Below are positions 1-8,462 of a DNA stretch of 64,000 nt, one piece after another (positions within the stretch are counted from its first letter, which is position 1; each line of letters begins with the position of its first letter). A program made the translations under genes and the position numbers. The DNA lies in NCBI GenBank assembly GCA_963822985.1, contig CAWGJU010000006.1:558001-622000 (forward strand), written 5' to 3'. The DNA is from Thermohalobaculum sp963822985 (GTDB lineage Bacteria > Pseudomonadota > Alphaproteobacteria > Rhodobacterales > Rhodobacteraceae). The notes under the pieces are model-generated. The model was not told where the DNA came from. It did no database searches and saw nothing but the letters and a program-made list of their open reading frames with translations.

Positions 1-1
1 G

Positions 2-109
2 CTGATCGTGAACGACACCGGCATCTACATCCAGAACGGCCGGGGCGCCTCGATCACCATGACCGGCCCGACGGTCACGGTGAACAACGGCGCGCTGACC
101 GTCATCTGA
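2..109 (+). CDS. Phage baseplate/spike protein (gpV/VgrG-like), C-terminal end only
   Basis: Only the last 35 codons lie in the window; the gene enters from upstream and stops with TGA at 107-109. The visible peptide is a run of short alternating hydrophobic and polar strands (TGIYIQNGRGASITMTGPT, then VTVNNGALTVI). This is typical of the C-terminal triple-stranded beta-helix of gpV/VgrG-like spike proteins of contractile tails. It lies 14 bases before a PAAR-like gene, as spike genes usually do. The family call is inference from this short tail and from the gene order; the N-terminal domains cannot be seen. Confidence 0.6.
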   Translation: MIVNDTGIYIQNGRGASITMTGPTVTVNNGALTVI

Positions 110-123
110 GGAAACGAAGGACC

Positions 124-444
124 ATGCCCGGACCCATCCTGCACCTCGGCGCCACCGTTACCTGCAGCCATGGCGGGCAGGCGACGCCGGCGGCGCCCTT
201 CGCCCGGGTGCTGGTGTCGGGCCAGCCGGTCGTCACGCAGTCCTCGCCCTGGCTGATCGCCGGCTGCGGTTTCGTGCCGCCCGGCGGCAACGGTCCCTGC
301 GTCAACGGCACCTTCATCACCGCCGCGACGCGGGTGCTGGCCGGCGGCGTGCCCGTCGTGCTGCAGGACGGCGTGACCATCTGCACGCCGACCGGCACGC
401 CGATGCTGCCGCTGCAGGCGCAGACGCGCGTGATCGGGAGCTGA
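124..444 (+). CDS. PAAR-like spike-tip protein
   Basis: A 106-residue protein with the look of PAAR-like tip proteins: it begins MPGPILHLGATVTCSHGG, is rich in Gly, Pro and Val, and has four cysteines (in VTCSHGG, AGCGFVP, GPCVNG and TICTP) that could bind a metal at the tip. PAAR proteins cap the spike of contractile injection machines and can carry effectors; this one is a bare tip with no C-terminal toxin extension. It sits between the spike protein end and the gp25-like gene, 3 bases before the latter. Family assignment rests on motif appearance, size and context. Confidence 0.7.
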   Translation: MPGPILHLGATVTCSHGGQATPAAPFARVLVSGQPVVTQSSPWLIAGCGFVPPGGNGPCVNGTFITAATRVLAGGVPVVLQDGVTICTPTGTPMLPLQAQTRVIGS

Positions 445-447
445 GCG

Positions 448-813
448 ATGGTCCAGGTCGACTTCCCGTACCACTTCGACGGCCGCGAGCGCACCGCCAC
501 GGCCAGCGAGGCAAAGCATGTCCGCGACCTGATCGAGCAGATCCTGTTCACCGCGCCCGGCGAGCGGGTCAACCGGCCGGAGTTCGGCGGGGGCGTGCTG
601 CAGCTGGTGTTCGCCCCGGCCAGCCCCGAGGCGGCGGCGACGGCCGAGTTCATGATCCGCGGCGCGCTGCAGCAGTACCTGGGCCAGCGGATCGAGGTCG
701 CAGACGTCCGCGCCGAGGCCGAGGAGTCGACCATGCGCATCCGGATTTCCTACCGGCTGCTGCGCGACGGGACCGAGCAGGTGGCCGAGTTCGAGATGGG
801 AGGGACATCGTGA
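448..813 (+). CDS. GPW/gp25-like baseplate wedge protein
   Basis: A 121-residue protein matching the gp25 family, the conserved baseplate wedge subunit of T4-like tails, T6SS (TssE) and eCIS particles. The family hallmark is visible at residues 34-51: FTAPGERVNRPEFGGGVL, with the conserved Glu/Arg and PEFG turn. Here it would join the baseplate that nucleates sheath assembly around the inner tube. Its stop overlaps the GTG start of the next gene (GTGA), indicating translational coupling. The length and the neighbours (PAAR before, two J-like proteins after) make the call firm. Confidence 0.88.
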   Translation: MVQVDFPYHFDGRERTATASEAKHVRDLIEQILFTAPGERVNRPEFGGGVLQLVFAPASPEAAATAEFMIRGALQQYLGQRIEVADVRAEAEESTMRIRISYRLLRDGTEQVAEFEMGGTS

Positions 814-3389
814 TCTTCCATTGCTGCGACGAACGCCGCCGCGAGCTGGTGCTGAACAGCACCGCGCCAGACCTGAACGGGATCGACTTCCTCGAAGTGC
901 TGGACGGCGAGGCGCCCGAGACGACGCCCAGGCAGCGCACGCTGCTGGTCCGCTTCCTGAAGGACGCGCCGCCGCTGACGCCGGAAAACCTGGAACTGAC
1001 CGGCGGCGAGCGCATCACCGGCGTCGGCATCGAGTGGGTCACGCACGCTGACGCTCCCGACACCTCGCTCTTCGAGCCGGAGGAGGACGGGCTGGCAGGC
1101 CTGCTGACCAATTTGCCGGCCGCCGGCCAGGTGATCGCGATCCGCACCACCTCGCATGGCGACCACGCGAGCTACACGCTGCGGCTGGTGAACGCGCCCG
1201 GCGCGCTGTCGCCGCCACCGGGGATCGACCGGCTGCTGGCGCAGATCCGGTTTTCGTTCAAGGTCGAGTGCGAGACCGATTTCGACTGCGCGCCGGTGCA
1301 GATCTGCCCGGACGATGCGCCCGAGCCGCCGGCGATCTCCTACCTCGCCAAGGACTACCGCAGCTTCCGCCGCCTGATGCTTGGCCGGATGGCGCAGAAG
1401 ATGCCCGACTGGCGCGAGCGCAACGTCGCGGATCTGGGCATCACGATGGTCGAGCTGCTGGCCTATACCGGCGACCGGCTGAGCTATGCACAGGACGCCG
1501 TGATGACCGAAGCCTACCTTGGGACGGCGCGGCGGCGGTCCTCGGTCCGACGCCATGCGCGGCTGGTCGACTACCACATGCACGACGGCGGCAACGCTCG
1601 GGTCTGGGTGCAGGTCCGGGTCGACGCGGACGGCGTGACCATCCGCAAGGGCGACGAGCAGTTCCTGACGCGCATTCCCCGCTTCGACACCGTGCTGACC
1701 CCCGACATGCGCGACCGGGCGTTGGGCCACGCGCCGCTGGTCTTCGAGCCGCTGCACGACAAGGAGCTGTTCGCCGGCTATAACGAGATCGACTTCTATG
1801 AATGGGGCAGTGCCGATTGCTGCCTGCCCAAAGGGGCGACGCGGGCGACGCTGGCGGGCGACTATCCGAACCTCGTCCCGGGCGACATCCTGATCTTCGA
1901 GGAGCGGGTGGGACCGCGCACGGGCCGGGTGGCGGACGCCGATTCCATGCACCGCCACGCGGTGCGGCTCGCGGCGGTGGCGGCCGGGCTGACGGACGAG
2001 CTGACCATCCCCGATGGCGGGACGGCCGCGCCCATCACCGAGATCCGCTGGGCCGGGGAGGACGCGCTCCCCTTCCCGTTCTGCGTCTCGTCCACGCTGG
2101 ACGACGAGATCGGCGGCGGGCCCATCACGCGCGTCTCGCATGCCTTGGGCAACATCCTGCTGGCCGACCATGGCCGCATGATCGCGGGCGAGGAGCTGCC
2201 GGCCGTGCCGCAGCCGCATCTGAGCCTGATGCCCGAGCCGACCGGCGAGCCCTGCGACCGCGCCGATCCGGTCCCGGTGGCGGTGCGCTATCGGCCGGTG
2301 CTGAAGCTCGGCCCGGTCACGCAGGCCAAGCAGAGCTTCGACCCGGAGACACAGGCTCCCGTCGACTACGACCCTTCCGCCAATCCCTCGGCCTTCGCCG
2401 CGATGGAGCAGAGTGTCGACGGACGGCGCCCCGCGGTCGCGCTGGAGAGCGACGCCCTGCCCGTCCCGGAGCCTTGGGACGCGCGGCGCGACCTGCTGCA
2501 ATCCTATGCCGACGACCGGCATTTCGTGGTCGAGACCGAGAGCGACGGCCAGGCGCGGCTGCGCTTCGGCGACGACCTGAACGGGCGGCGGCCGAACTCG
2601 GGGACCGGGTTCACGGCGAGCTACCGCGTCGGCAACGGCACGGCGGGCAACATCGGCGCGGACGCGCTCAGCCACGTCGTCACGACGCAGGGCGGGATTC
2701 TCGGCATCCGCAACCCGCTGCCCGGCACGGGCGGGCGCGAACCCGAATCGATCGAGGAGGTCCGCAAGGCCGCCCCCCATGCCTATCGCCGGCAGGAGCG
2801 CGCGGTGACGGCCGAGGATTACGGCGAGGTCGCGCGCCGCCATCCGGACGTGCAGCGGGCCGTGGGCACCTTCCGCTGGAACGGGCACGGGCACACGGTC
2901 TTCGTCACGGTGGACCGCTATGGCGGGCGGCCGGTGACGCCGGACTTCGAAGCCGAGCTTCGGGTCTTTCTCGAACGCTACCGGATGGCCGGCTACGACC
3001 TCGAGATCGACGCGCCGCGCTTCGTCCCGCTGGAGCTGGCGCTGTTCGTATGCGCCAGCCGGGATCATTTCCGCGCCCAGGTGCGGCGCGACGTGCTGCA
3101 GGTGCTGGGCACCTCGCGGCTGCCCGACGGGCGTCTGGGGCACTTCCACCCGGACAATCTCAGCTTCGGCGACCCGGTCCAACTGAGCCCGATCTATGCC
3201 GCCGTGATGTCGGTCGAGGGCGTCGCCTCGGCCAAGGCGCAGGTCTTCCGCCGGCGCAACAGCACCTCGGCCACCCCGCTGGAGGACGGGGTGATCGAGA
3301 TGGGGCGGCTGGAAATCGCGCAGCTGGAGAACGACAGGAACTTCCCCGAGCGGGGCTCGATCGAGATCGAGATGGGGGGCGGGAAATGA
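810..3389 (+). CDS. Putative baseplate assembly protein, J-like (first copy)
   Basis: An 859-residue protein of the large 'putative baseplate assembly protein' type related to phage baseplate J/gp6. The middle contains the YLAKDYRSFRRLMLGRM and LGITMVELLAYTGDRLSYAQD segments typical of the family. From about residue 668 (AEDYGEVARRHPDVQRAV) it has the usual J-family core followed by a ferredoxin-like C-terminal part. In known particles such proteins form the wedge ring around the spike hub. It starts with GTG overlapping the gp25 stop, and its stop overlaps the ATG of the next gene. It corresponds in position to Afp11 of the antifeeding-prophage type of eCIS. Confidence 0.85.
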   Translation: MIFHCCDERRRELVLNSTAPDLNGIDFLEVLDGEAPETTPRQRTLLVRFLKDAPPLTPENLELTGGERITGVGIEWVTHADAPDTSLFEPEEDGLAGLLTNLPAAGQVIAIRTTSHGDHASYTLRLVNAPGALSPPPGIDRLLAQIRFSFKVECETDFDCAPVQICPDDAPEPPAISYLAKDYRSFRRLMLGRMAQKMPDWRERNVADLGITMVELLAYTGDRLSYAQDAVMTEAYLGTARRRSSVRRHARLVDYHMHDGGNARVWVQVRVDADGVTIRKGDEQFLTRIPRFDTVLTPDMRDRALGHAPLVFEPLHDKELFAGYNEIDFYEWGSADCCLPKGATRATLAGDYPNLVPGDILIFEERVGPRTGRVADADSMHRHAVRLAAVAAGLTDELTIPDGGTAAPITEIRWAGEDALPFPFCVSSTLDDEIGGGPITRVSHALGNILLADHGRMIAGEELPAVPQPHLSLMPEPTGEPCDRADPVPVAVRYRPVLKLGPVTQAKQSFDPETQAPVDYDPSANPSAFAAMEQSVDGRRPAVALESDALPVPEPWDARRDLLQSYADDRHFVVETESDGQARLRFGDDLNGRRPNSGTGFTASYRVGNGTAGNIGADALSHVVTTQGGILGIRNPLPGTGGREPESIEEVRKAAPHAYRRQERAVTAEDYGEVARRHPDVQRAVGTFRWNGHGHTVFVTVDRYGGRPVTPDFEAELRVFLERYRMAGYDLEIDAPRFVPLELALFVCASRDHFRAQVRRDVLQVLGTSRLPDGRLGHFHPDNLSFGDPVQLSPIYAAVMSVEGVASAKAQVFRRRNSTSATPLEDGVIEMGRLEIAQLENDRNFPERGSIEIEMGGGK

Positions 3390-6214
3390 GCGACCGGCCC
3401 ATTCGCATCGGCCATGCCGACGACGACCCCGCGCCCGACGCCACCTGCGGGTGCTGCAAAGGGACGACGCTGTCGACGCCGCAACCCGCGAAGAACCGGC
3501 CGGGGCTGGGCGCCATCGACTATCGGGTCGGCGATCACGGCCGGTTCAAGGCATCGATGCTGGCGCGGCTGGCGTCGTCCGGCTCCCCCGCCCTGCGCGG
3601 GCTGGGCACGCGGGACGACGACGACTTTTCCGTCGCCCTGATCGATGGCTGGGCGACCGTCTGCGACGTGCTGGGCTTCTATCAGGAGCGACACGCCAAC
3701 GAGGCGTACATCCAGACGGCGCTGGAGCACCTGTCGATCACCGAGATCGCGCGCCTGATCGGCTATCGCCTGAACCCCGGATCGGCGGCCGAGGCCGACC
3801 TGATCCTTACCATGGAGGATCCGCCGGGCGCCGAGCCCGACGTGGCCGAACTGACCATCCCCGCCGGGACGCGCGTCCAGAGCCAGCCGGGGCCGGACGA
3901 GACACCCCAGACCTTCGAGACGCTGGAGGAGCTGGAGGCCCGCGTCGAGTGGAACCGGATGAAGGCGCGCCGGAACCTGCGGGTGACGCTGGCGCAGGGG
4001 GCGACGGGCACCTGGCTGAAGGGGCAGGCGACGGGGCTGAGCCCCGGCGACGCGGTGCTGCTCGTCCATCCGCAGCGCGGCGTCCCGGGAAGTCCCGGCT
4101 TCTCGACCAAGTCTTCGCTCTGGGCGTTCCGCCGGCTGAAGAGGGTCGAGCCTGACGCCGCCCTGGACCGGACCTGGGTGGAGTGGGAGAGCCCGTTGGG
4201 CGCCGTCAGCCCAGTCGGAGAGACGGAGCCCGTGCACAGCTTACATGTGCTGCGCAAGCAGGCCGCCCTGTTCGGCCACAACGCGCCGCATCCTCTCGTG
4301 CTGACCAAGGAGGCACGGGATGCGTTCGGCTACGCGGGCGGGACCATTCCGACGAACTCGCCGTCGCACATCATCGGCACGGCCGCCAACCCTGGCGACT
4401 GGAACTTCGCGGACGAGGTCGACGACGCGGCGATCCCGCTGGACGCCGTCCACAAGGAGGTCGTCAAGGACAGCTGGGCGGTTCTGACCGCGCCCGGCGG
4501 CGCGACCCTGCTCTACAGGGCCGTCAGCGCCGACACGGACGCGGCGGCGAAATACGCGATCAGCGGCAAGGCGACGCGCATCGTGCCCGACCGCGACGGG
4601 TGGACCGCGTCCTTCGCGGGCCAGTACCGCCGCGTCTCGGTCTTCGGCGGCAGCCAGCAGCTGGAGCTGGCCGACGCGCCGGTCCACTTCCCCGTCTTCG
4701 GCAAGGAGATCGAGCTCGACGCGAACGTCACCGGCCTGACCGGGGACCGCGTCCTCTATGTCAGCGGACGGCTGGCGCAGGTGCTGGTCGCGGTGCCCTT
4801 CCTGGACGTGTTCCCGATCGGCTCGACCAAGAGCCGGTACAGGCTGGGCGCCCGCCTGACCCTGGTGCTGCCGCCGGTCCCGCTGCCGGCCTGGTTCCTG
4901 CCCGCCCTGCAGCCGCTGGCAATGTTCGCGTTCCAGGACGAGGACGGGCTTTTCAGCCTCGCCATCGCGCCCGCCTGGTTCTTCACGGCGGTGGTGTCCA
5001 CCGAGGACGCGCCCAGCTTCACCGAGCGGGCCGTGCTGGACGAACTGAAGCCCGCCGCGCCGCCGCAGAATGTCCGGCTAATGCTGAGGTCGGCGCTGCA
5101 GGCGGTCTATGACCGCGCCACAATGGTCGTGCACGGCAACATCGCGCATGCCTCGCATGGCGAGACGGCGACCGAGATCCTGGGCGGCGGGAACGCGGCG
5201 AAGCCCTTCCAGGCCTTCGAGCTGAAGCAGAACCCGGTCACCCATTTGGTCGCTGCGACCGAGAACGGCGTCGAGTCCACGCTGACCGTGCGCATCGACG
5301 GGGTGGAGTGGGAGGATAAGCCCGACCTCTATCGGCGCGGGGCGACATCGCGGGTGTTCACCACGGCCCTCGATGACCAGGGCGTAACCACGATCCAGTT
5401 CGGCGACGGCGTCTCGGGCGCCCGCCCGCACGCCGGCCGCGACAACATCCAGGCGGAATACCGCAAGGGCCTGGGCGCCGCAGGCAGTGTCCGCGCCGGC
5501 CAGCTCTCACTGGCGCTGGACCGTCCGCTGGGGCTGAAGGAGGTGACGAACCCGCTGCCCGCCGATGGCGGATCGGACGCCGAGACGTCGAAGACCGCGC
5601 GGCGGAACGCGCCGATCTACACATTGACGCTGGGGCGCGTCGTCTCGGTGACCGATTACCGGGACTTCGCGCTGGGCTATCCAGGGGTCGCCATGGCAGA
5701 CGCGCGCTGGATCTGGCGGGGCGAGGCGCGGCGGATCGTCGTCACCGTCGCGGGCGACGGCGGCAAGGCGGTGCCGAAGGGCGGCACGCTGCATGCCGCG
5801 CTGCTGGACGCCTATCGCCGGTATGGCGACCCGTTGGTCATGTTCGACCTTGTGTCCTACCAGCCGCGCACGTTCCGCCTGGGCATCCGCGTCGCCGTCG
5901 ACGACGCCTGCGACGAAGCGCAGGTGCTGAAGGACGTCGAGACTGCCCTGCGCGAGGCCTATTCTTTCGAGAACCGGGACTTCGCACAGCCCGTGGCGCT
6001 GAGCGAGGTGGCGGCGAAGGCGCATGCCGTGAAGGGCGTCGCCGCCGTCGACATCGACAAGCTCTATCGCACTGCCGCGCCGCAGAACGAGCCCAAGGAC
6101 AACATGCTGCTGCAGTCGCTGACCGGGCGGACCGACGATGCCGGCATTCTGCTGGCGGCCGAGATCCTGACGCTGGACCCCGGCCCGCTGGACAGGCTGG
6201 AGGTGACGACATGA
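3386..6214 (+). CDS. Putative baseplate assembly protein, J-like (second copy)
   Basis: A 942-residue second baseplate protein. The ATG at 3386 overlaps the previous stop (ATGA), which decides the start against much longer upstream readings. The N-terminus has a small Cys cluster (CGCCKG, residues 21-26), then a family segment around FKASMLARLASSGSPALRGL and ALIDGWATVCDVLGFYQERHANEAYI. Residues about 708-775 carry the J-type core (LGLKEVTNPLPADGGSDAET, then VVSVTDYRDFALGYPGV). Two unequal J-like wedge proteins in tandem are the normal arrangement in eCIS loci (Afp11/Afp12). Its stop overlaps the next ATG, so the genes are coupled. Confidence 0.83.
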   Translation: MSDRPIRIGHADDDPAPDATCGCCKGTTLSTPQPAKNRPGLGAIDYRVGDHGRFKASMLARLASSGSPALRGLGTRDDDDFSVALIDGWATVCDVLGFYQERHANEAYIQTALEHLSITEIARLIGYRLNPGSAAEADLILTMEDPPGAEPDVAELTIPAGTRVQSQPGPDETPQTFETLEELEARVEWNRMKARRNLRVTLAQGATGTWLKGQATGLSPGDAVLLVHPQRGVPGSPGFSTKSSLWAFRRLKRVEPDAALDRTWVEWESPLGAVSPVGETEPVHSLHVLRKQAALFGHNAPHPLVLTKEARDAFGYAGGTIPTNSPSHIIGTAANPGDWNFADEVDDAAIPLDAVHKEVVKDSWAVLTAPGGATLLYRAVSADTDAAAKYAISGKATRIVPDRDGWTASFAGQYRRVSVFGGSQQLELADAPVHFPVFGKEIELDANVTGLTGDRVLYVSGRLAQVLVAVPFLDVFPIGSTKSRYRLGARLTLVLPPVPLPAWFLPALQPLAMFAFQDEDGLFSLAIAPAWFFTAVVSTEDAPSFTERAVLDELKPAAPPQNVRLMLRSALQAVYDRATMVVHGNIAHASHGETATEILGGGNAAKPFQAFELKQNPVTHLVAATENGVESTLTVRIDGVEWEDKPDLYRRGATSRVFTTALDDQGVTTIQFGDGVSGARPHAGRDNIQAEYRKGLGAAGSVRAGQLSLALDRPLGLKEVTNPLPADGGSDAETSKTARRNAPIYTLTLGRVVSVTDYRDFALGYPGVAMADARWIWRGEARRIVVTVAGDGGKAVPKGGTLHAALLDAYRRYGDPLVMFDLVSYQPRTFRLGIRVAVDDACDEAQVLKDVETALREAYSFENRDFAQPVALSEVAAKAHAVKGVAAVDIDKLYRTAAPQNEPKDNMLLQSLTGRTDDAGILLAAEILTLDPGPLDRLEVTT

Positions 6215-8430
6215 ACCGGATCACCCCCGAGGCGCTCTACCGGCTGCTGCCCGCCATCCACCGGCTGCGCGACGCCGAGGAGGGCGAGCCGCTGAAGGCG
6301 CTGGTCGGCATCCTGGCCCGCGAGGGCGCGGTGGTGGAGGAGAACATTGAGCAATTGTTCGATGATCTCTTCATCGAAACCTGCGCGCCTTGGGCCGCGC
6401 CCTATGTCGGCGGGGTGATCGGCTACAAGCCGCTGCACCCGGTCGAGGGGCTGACCGCCGGGACGCGGGCCGAGGTGGCCAACACCATAGGCTACCGCCG
6501 CCGCAAGGGCACGGCCGCGGTGCTGGAGCAACTGGCCCGCGACGTGACCGGATGGCCTGCGGCGGCCGTGGAATACTTCCAGCGCGTGGCGACCTGCCAG
6601 CATGTGAACGTGGTCCGGGCGGACCACCACGCGACGCCCGACCTGCACGACCCGCTGGACCTGGAGAGGCCGGGCGGGGCGTTCGATCGGGTGGCGCGCT
6701 CGGTCGACATGCGCTCGATCACGCAGGGACCGACGCGCAAAAGCATCGGCGGCAGGCACAATCTTCCGAACATCGGCATCCACCTCTGGCGGCTGGGCGC
6801 GCACCGGGCAACGAATGCGCCAACGACGCAGGTGGACGGTCGACGCTACCTGTTCGATGCGCTGGGAGCGCCGCGCCAGCTGGTCAACCGGCAGGAGGCC
6901 GAGCGCGAGATCACGACGCTGGCCAAGCCGATCAACGTGCCGGGCGACATCACGCGGCGGATGCTGGACGCCGACCCGACGCTGTGGGTGCGGGGCACCC
7001 AACCGGGCGGGTTGCGCGCCTTCGAGATCTTCGTCGACGGCACCCCGATTGCGGTGACGCGCCTCCAGGCCTGTGATCTGTCCGACGACGGGCCGAGCTG
7101 GAACCACTCGCCGCATGAGCCGATCGACCCGGCCGAGCTGGCCGAGATCGAGGGGGCGCCGGGGCCCGAGGCGCCGGCACCGAACGCGCTCGTCCGGGTC
7201 GACCCCGAGCTTGGCCGGATCGCCTTTCCCAACCAGGAGACGGGCGAGGTCCGGGTCAGCTTCCACACCGCTTTCCCCGCGCCCATCGGCGGGGGCGAGT
7301 ACAACCGCGCCGCCAGCATCGCGCCGCCGGAGCGCGGCGGCGCACTGATCCGCTTCCCGGCCAGCGGGCACGCCAGCATCCAGGATGCGCTGGACGACCT
7401 TCCCGCCGCGGGCGGCATCGTCGAGGTCGACACGAACGACGTCTTCGAGGCGCCCAGCGCGATCGCGGCGCCGGCCGGGACCCAGGTCGGCCTACGCGCC
7501 GCCGACGGCGCCCGGCCAATCCTGCGCGGGACGGACCCGATCGAGATATCCGGCGGCGCGGATGCGCGCGTCCTGCTGAACGGATTCGTCGTCGACGGCG
7601 CGCCCGTGCACATCCTCCCGGACGGCGGCGGCGCCTCGCTCGGCTCGGTCCACTTCGACCACCTGACGCTGATCCCGGGCCTGTCGTTCACCGCCGAGGG
7701 CGCGCCGCAGACGCCGGGGGCCGAGGGCCTGCGGGTCACGGCGACCGGGGTCGAGCTGACCATCCGCAGGTCGGTCACCGGACCCATCCGGATGACGGAC
7801 ACCACGAACGCGCGCATCGAGGACGGCATCGTCGACGCCGCCGCCGCCATGTCCCGCGACAGCCCGGAGGGATGGGCGATTACCGGGCTGGCCACCGACC
7901 AGCCGGCAGGCGCGCTCACGATCCTGACGTCGACGATCATCGGCCGTATCCTGGCGCGCGCGTTGCCGCTGGTCTCCGACTCGATCCTGTTCGGCCGCGA
8001 TCCCGGCGACGGCGTGGTGCCCGTGCGATCCATGCGGCGGCAGGACGGGTGCATCCGGTTCAGCTTCGTGCCCGACGGGTCGATCACGCCGCGCCGCTAT
8101 CGCTGCCAGCCGCAATTCGCCATCGACCAGGCCGTGGCGGCGCGCCAGGCCGAGACGGGCACCCAGATAACCCAGGCCGAGCGCGCCCTGATCGCGGCGC
8201 GGATCGTCCGCTGGCTTCGCCCCAGCTTCACCGCGCTGTCCGCCAGTGCACCCGCCTATGCCCAGCTCCGTCGCATGGCGCCCGCCGAGATCCGGGCCGG
8301 CGCGTCCGATGAGGGCGAAATGGGCGCCTACCACATGCTGTTCCAGCCGCAGCGCGAGGCGAACCTGCGCATCCGGCTGGAGGAATACCTCCGCTTCGGT
8401 CTCGAGGCGGGGCTGTTCTTCGAAACCTGA
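6211..8430 (+). CDS. Tail protein, P2 gpI-like N-terminus fused to a beta-helix-like region
   Basis: A 739-residue protein. Residues 1 to about 110 resemble phage tail protein I (LYRLLPAIHRLRDAEEGEPL, then VVEENIEQLFDDLFIETCAPW and YVGGVIGYKPL), which links the wedge to the tail fibre or baseplate periphery. Residues about 385-600 look like a right-handed beta-helix, beginning SIQDALDDLPAAGGIVEVD and continuing with short repeated strands. The C-terminal part (residues about 600-739) is alpha-helical and unassigned. The ATG overlaps the previous stop. The fusion of a gpI-like head to a pectate-lyase-like helix suggests an extended peripheral or fibre-anchoring component; this function is inference. 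Confidence 0.72.
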   Translation: MNRITPEALYRLLPAIHRLRDAEEGEPLKALVGILAREGAVVEENIEQLFDDLFIETCAPWAAPYVGGVIGYKPLHPVEGLTAGTRAEVANTIGYRRRKGTAAVLEQLARDVTGWPAAAVEYFQRVATCQHVNVVRADHHATPDLHDPLDLERPGGAFDRVARSVDMRSITQGPTRKSIGGRHNLPNIGIHLWRLGAHRATNAPTTQVDGRRYLFDALGAPRQLVNRQEAEREITTLAKPINVPGDITRRMLDADPTLWVRGTQPGGLRAFEIFVDGTPIAVTRLQACDLSDDGPSWNHSPHEPIDPAELAEIEGAPGPEAPAPNALVRVDPELGRIAFPNQETGEVRVSFHTAFPAPIGGGEYNRAASIAPPERGGALIRFPASGHASIQDALDDLPAAGGIVEVDTNDVFEAPSAIAAPAGTQVGLRAADGARPILRGTDPIEISGGADARVLLNGFVVDGAPVHILPDGGGASLGSVHFDHLTLIPGLSFTAEGAPQTPGAEGLRVTATGVELTIRRSVTGPIRMTDTTNARIEDGIVDAAAAMSRDSPEGWAITGLATDQPAGALTILTSTIIGRILARALPLVSDSILFGRDPGDGVVPVRSMRRQDGCIRFSFVPDGSITPRRYRCQPQFAIDQAVAARQAETGTQITQAERALIAARIVRWLRPSFTALSASAPAYAQLRRMAPAEIRAGASDEGEMGAYHMLFQPQREANLRIRLEEYLRFGLEAGLFFET

Positions 8431-8462
8431 CGCCGAAGACCGAATGCGAGAGGACAAGCCCC

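Noticed and set aside
750..3182. 810-codon open frame on the minus strand opposite the first J-like gene
   Set aside because: Arg/Gln/Asp-rich composition with no domain; it is the complement of a strong GC-rich coding gene.
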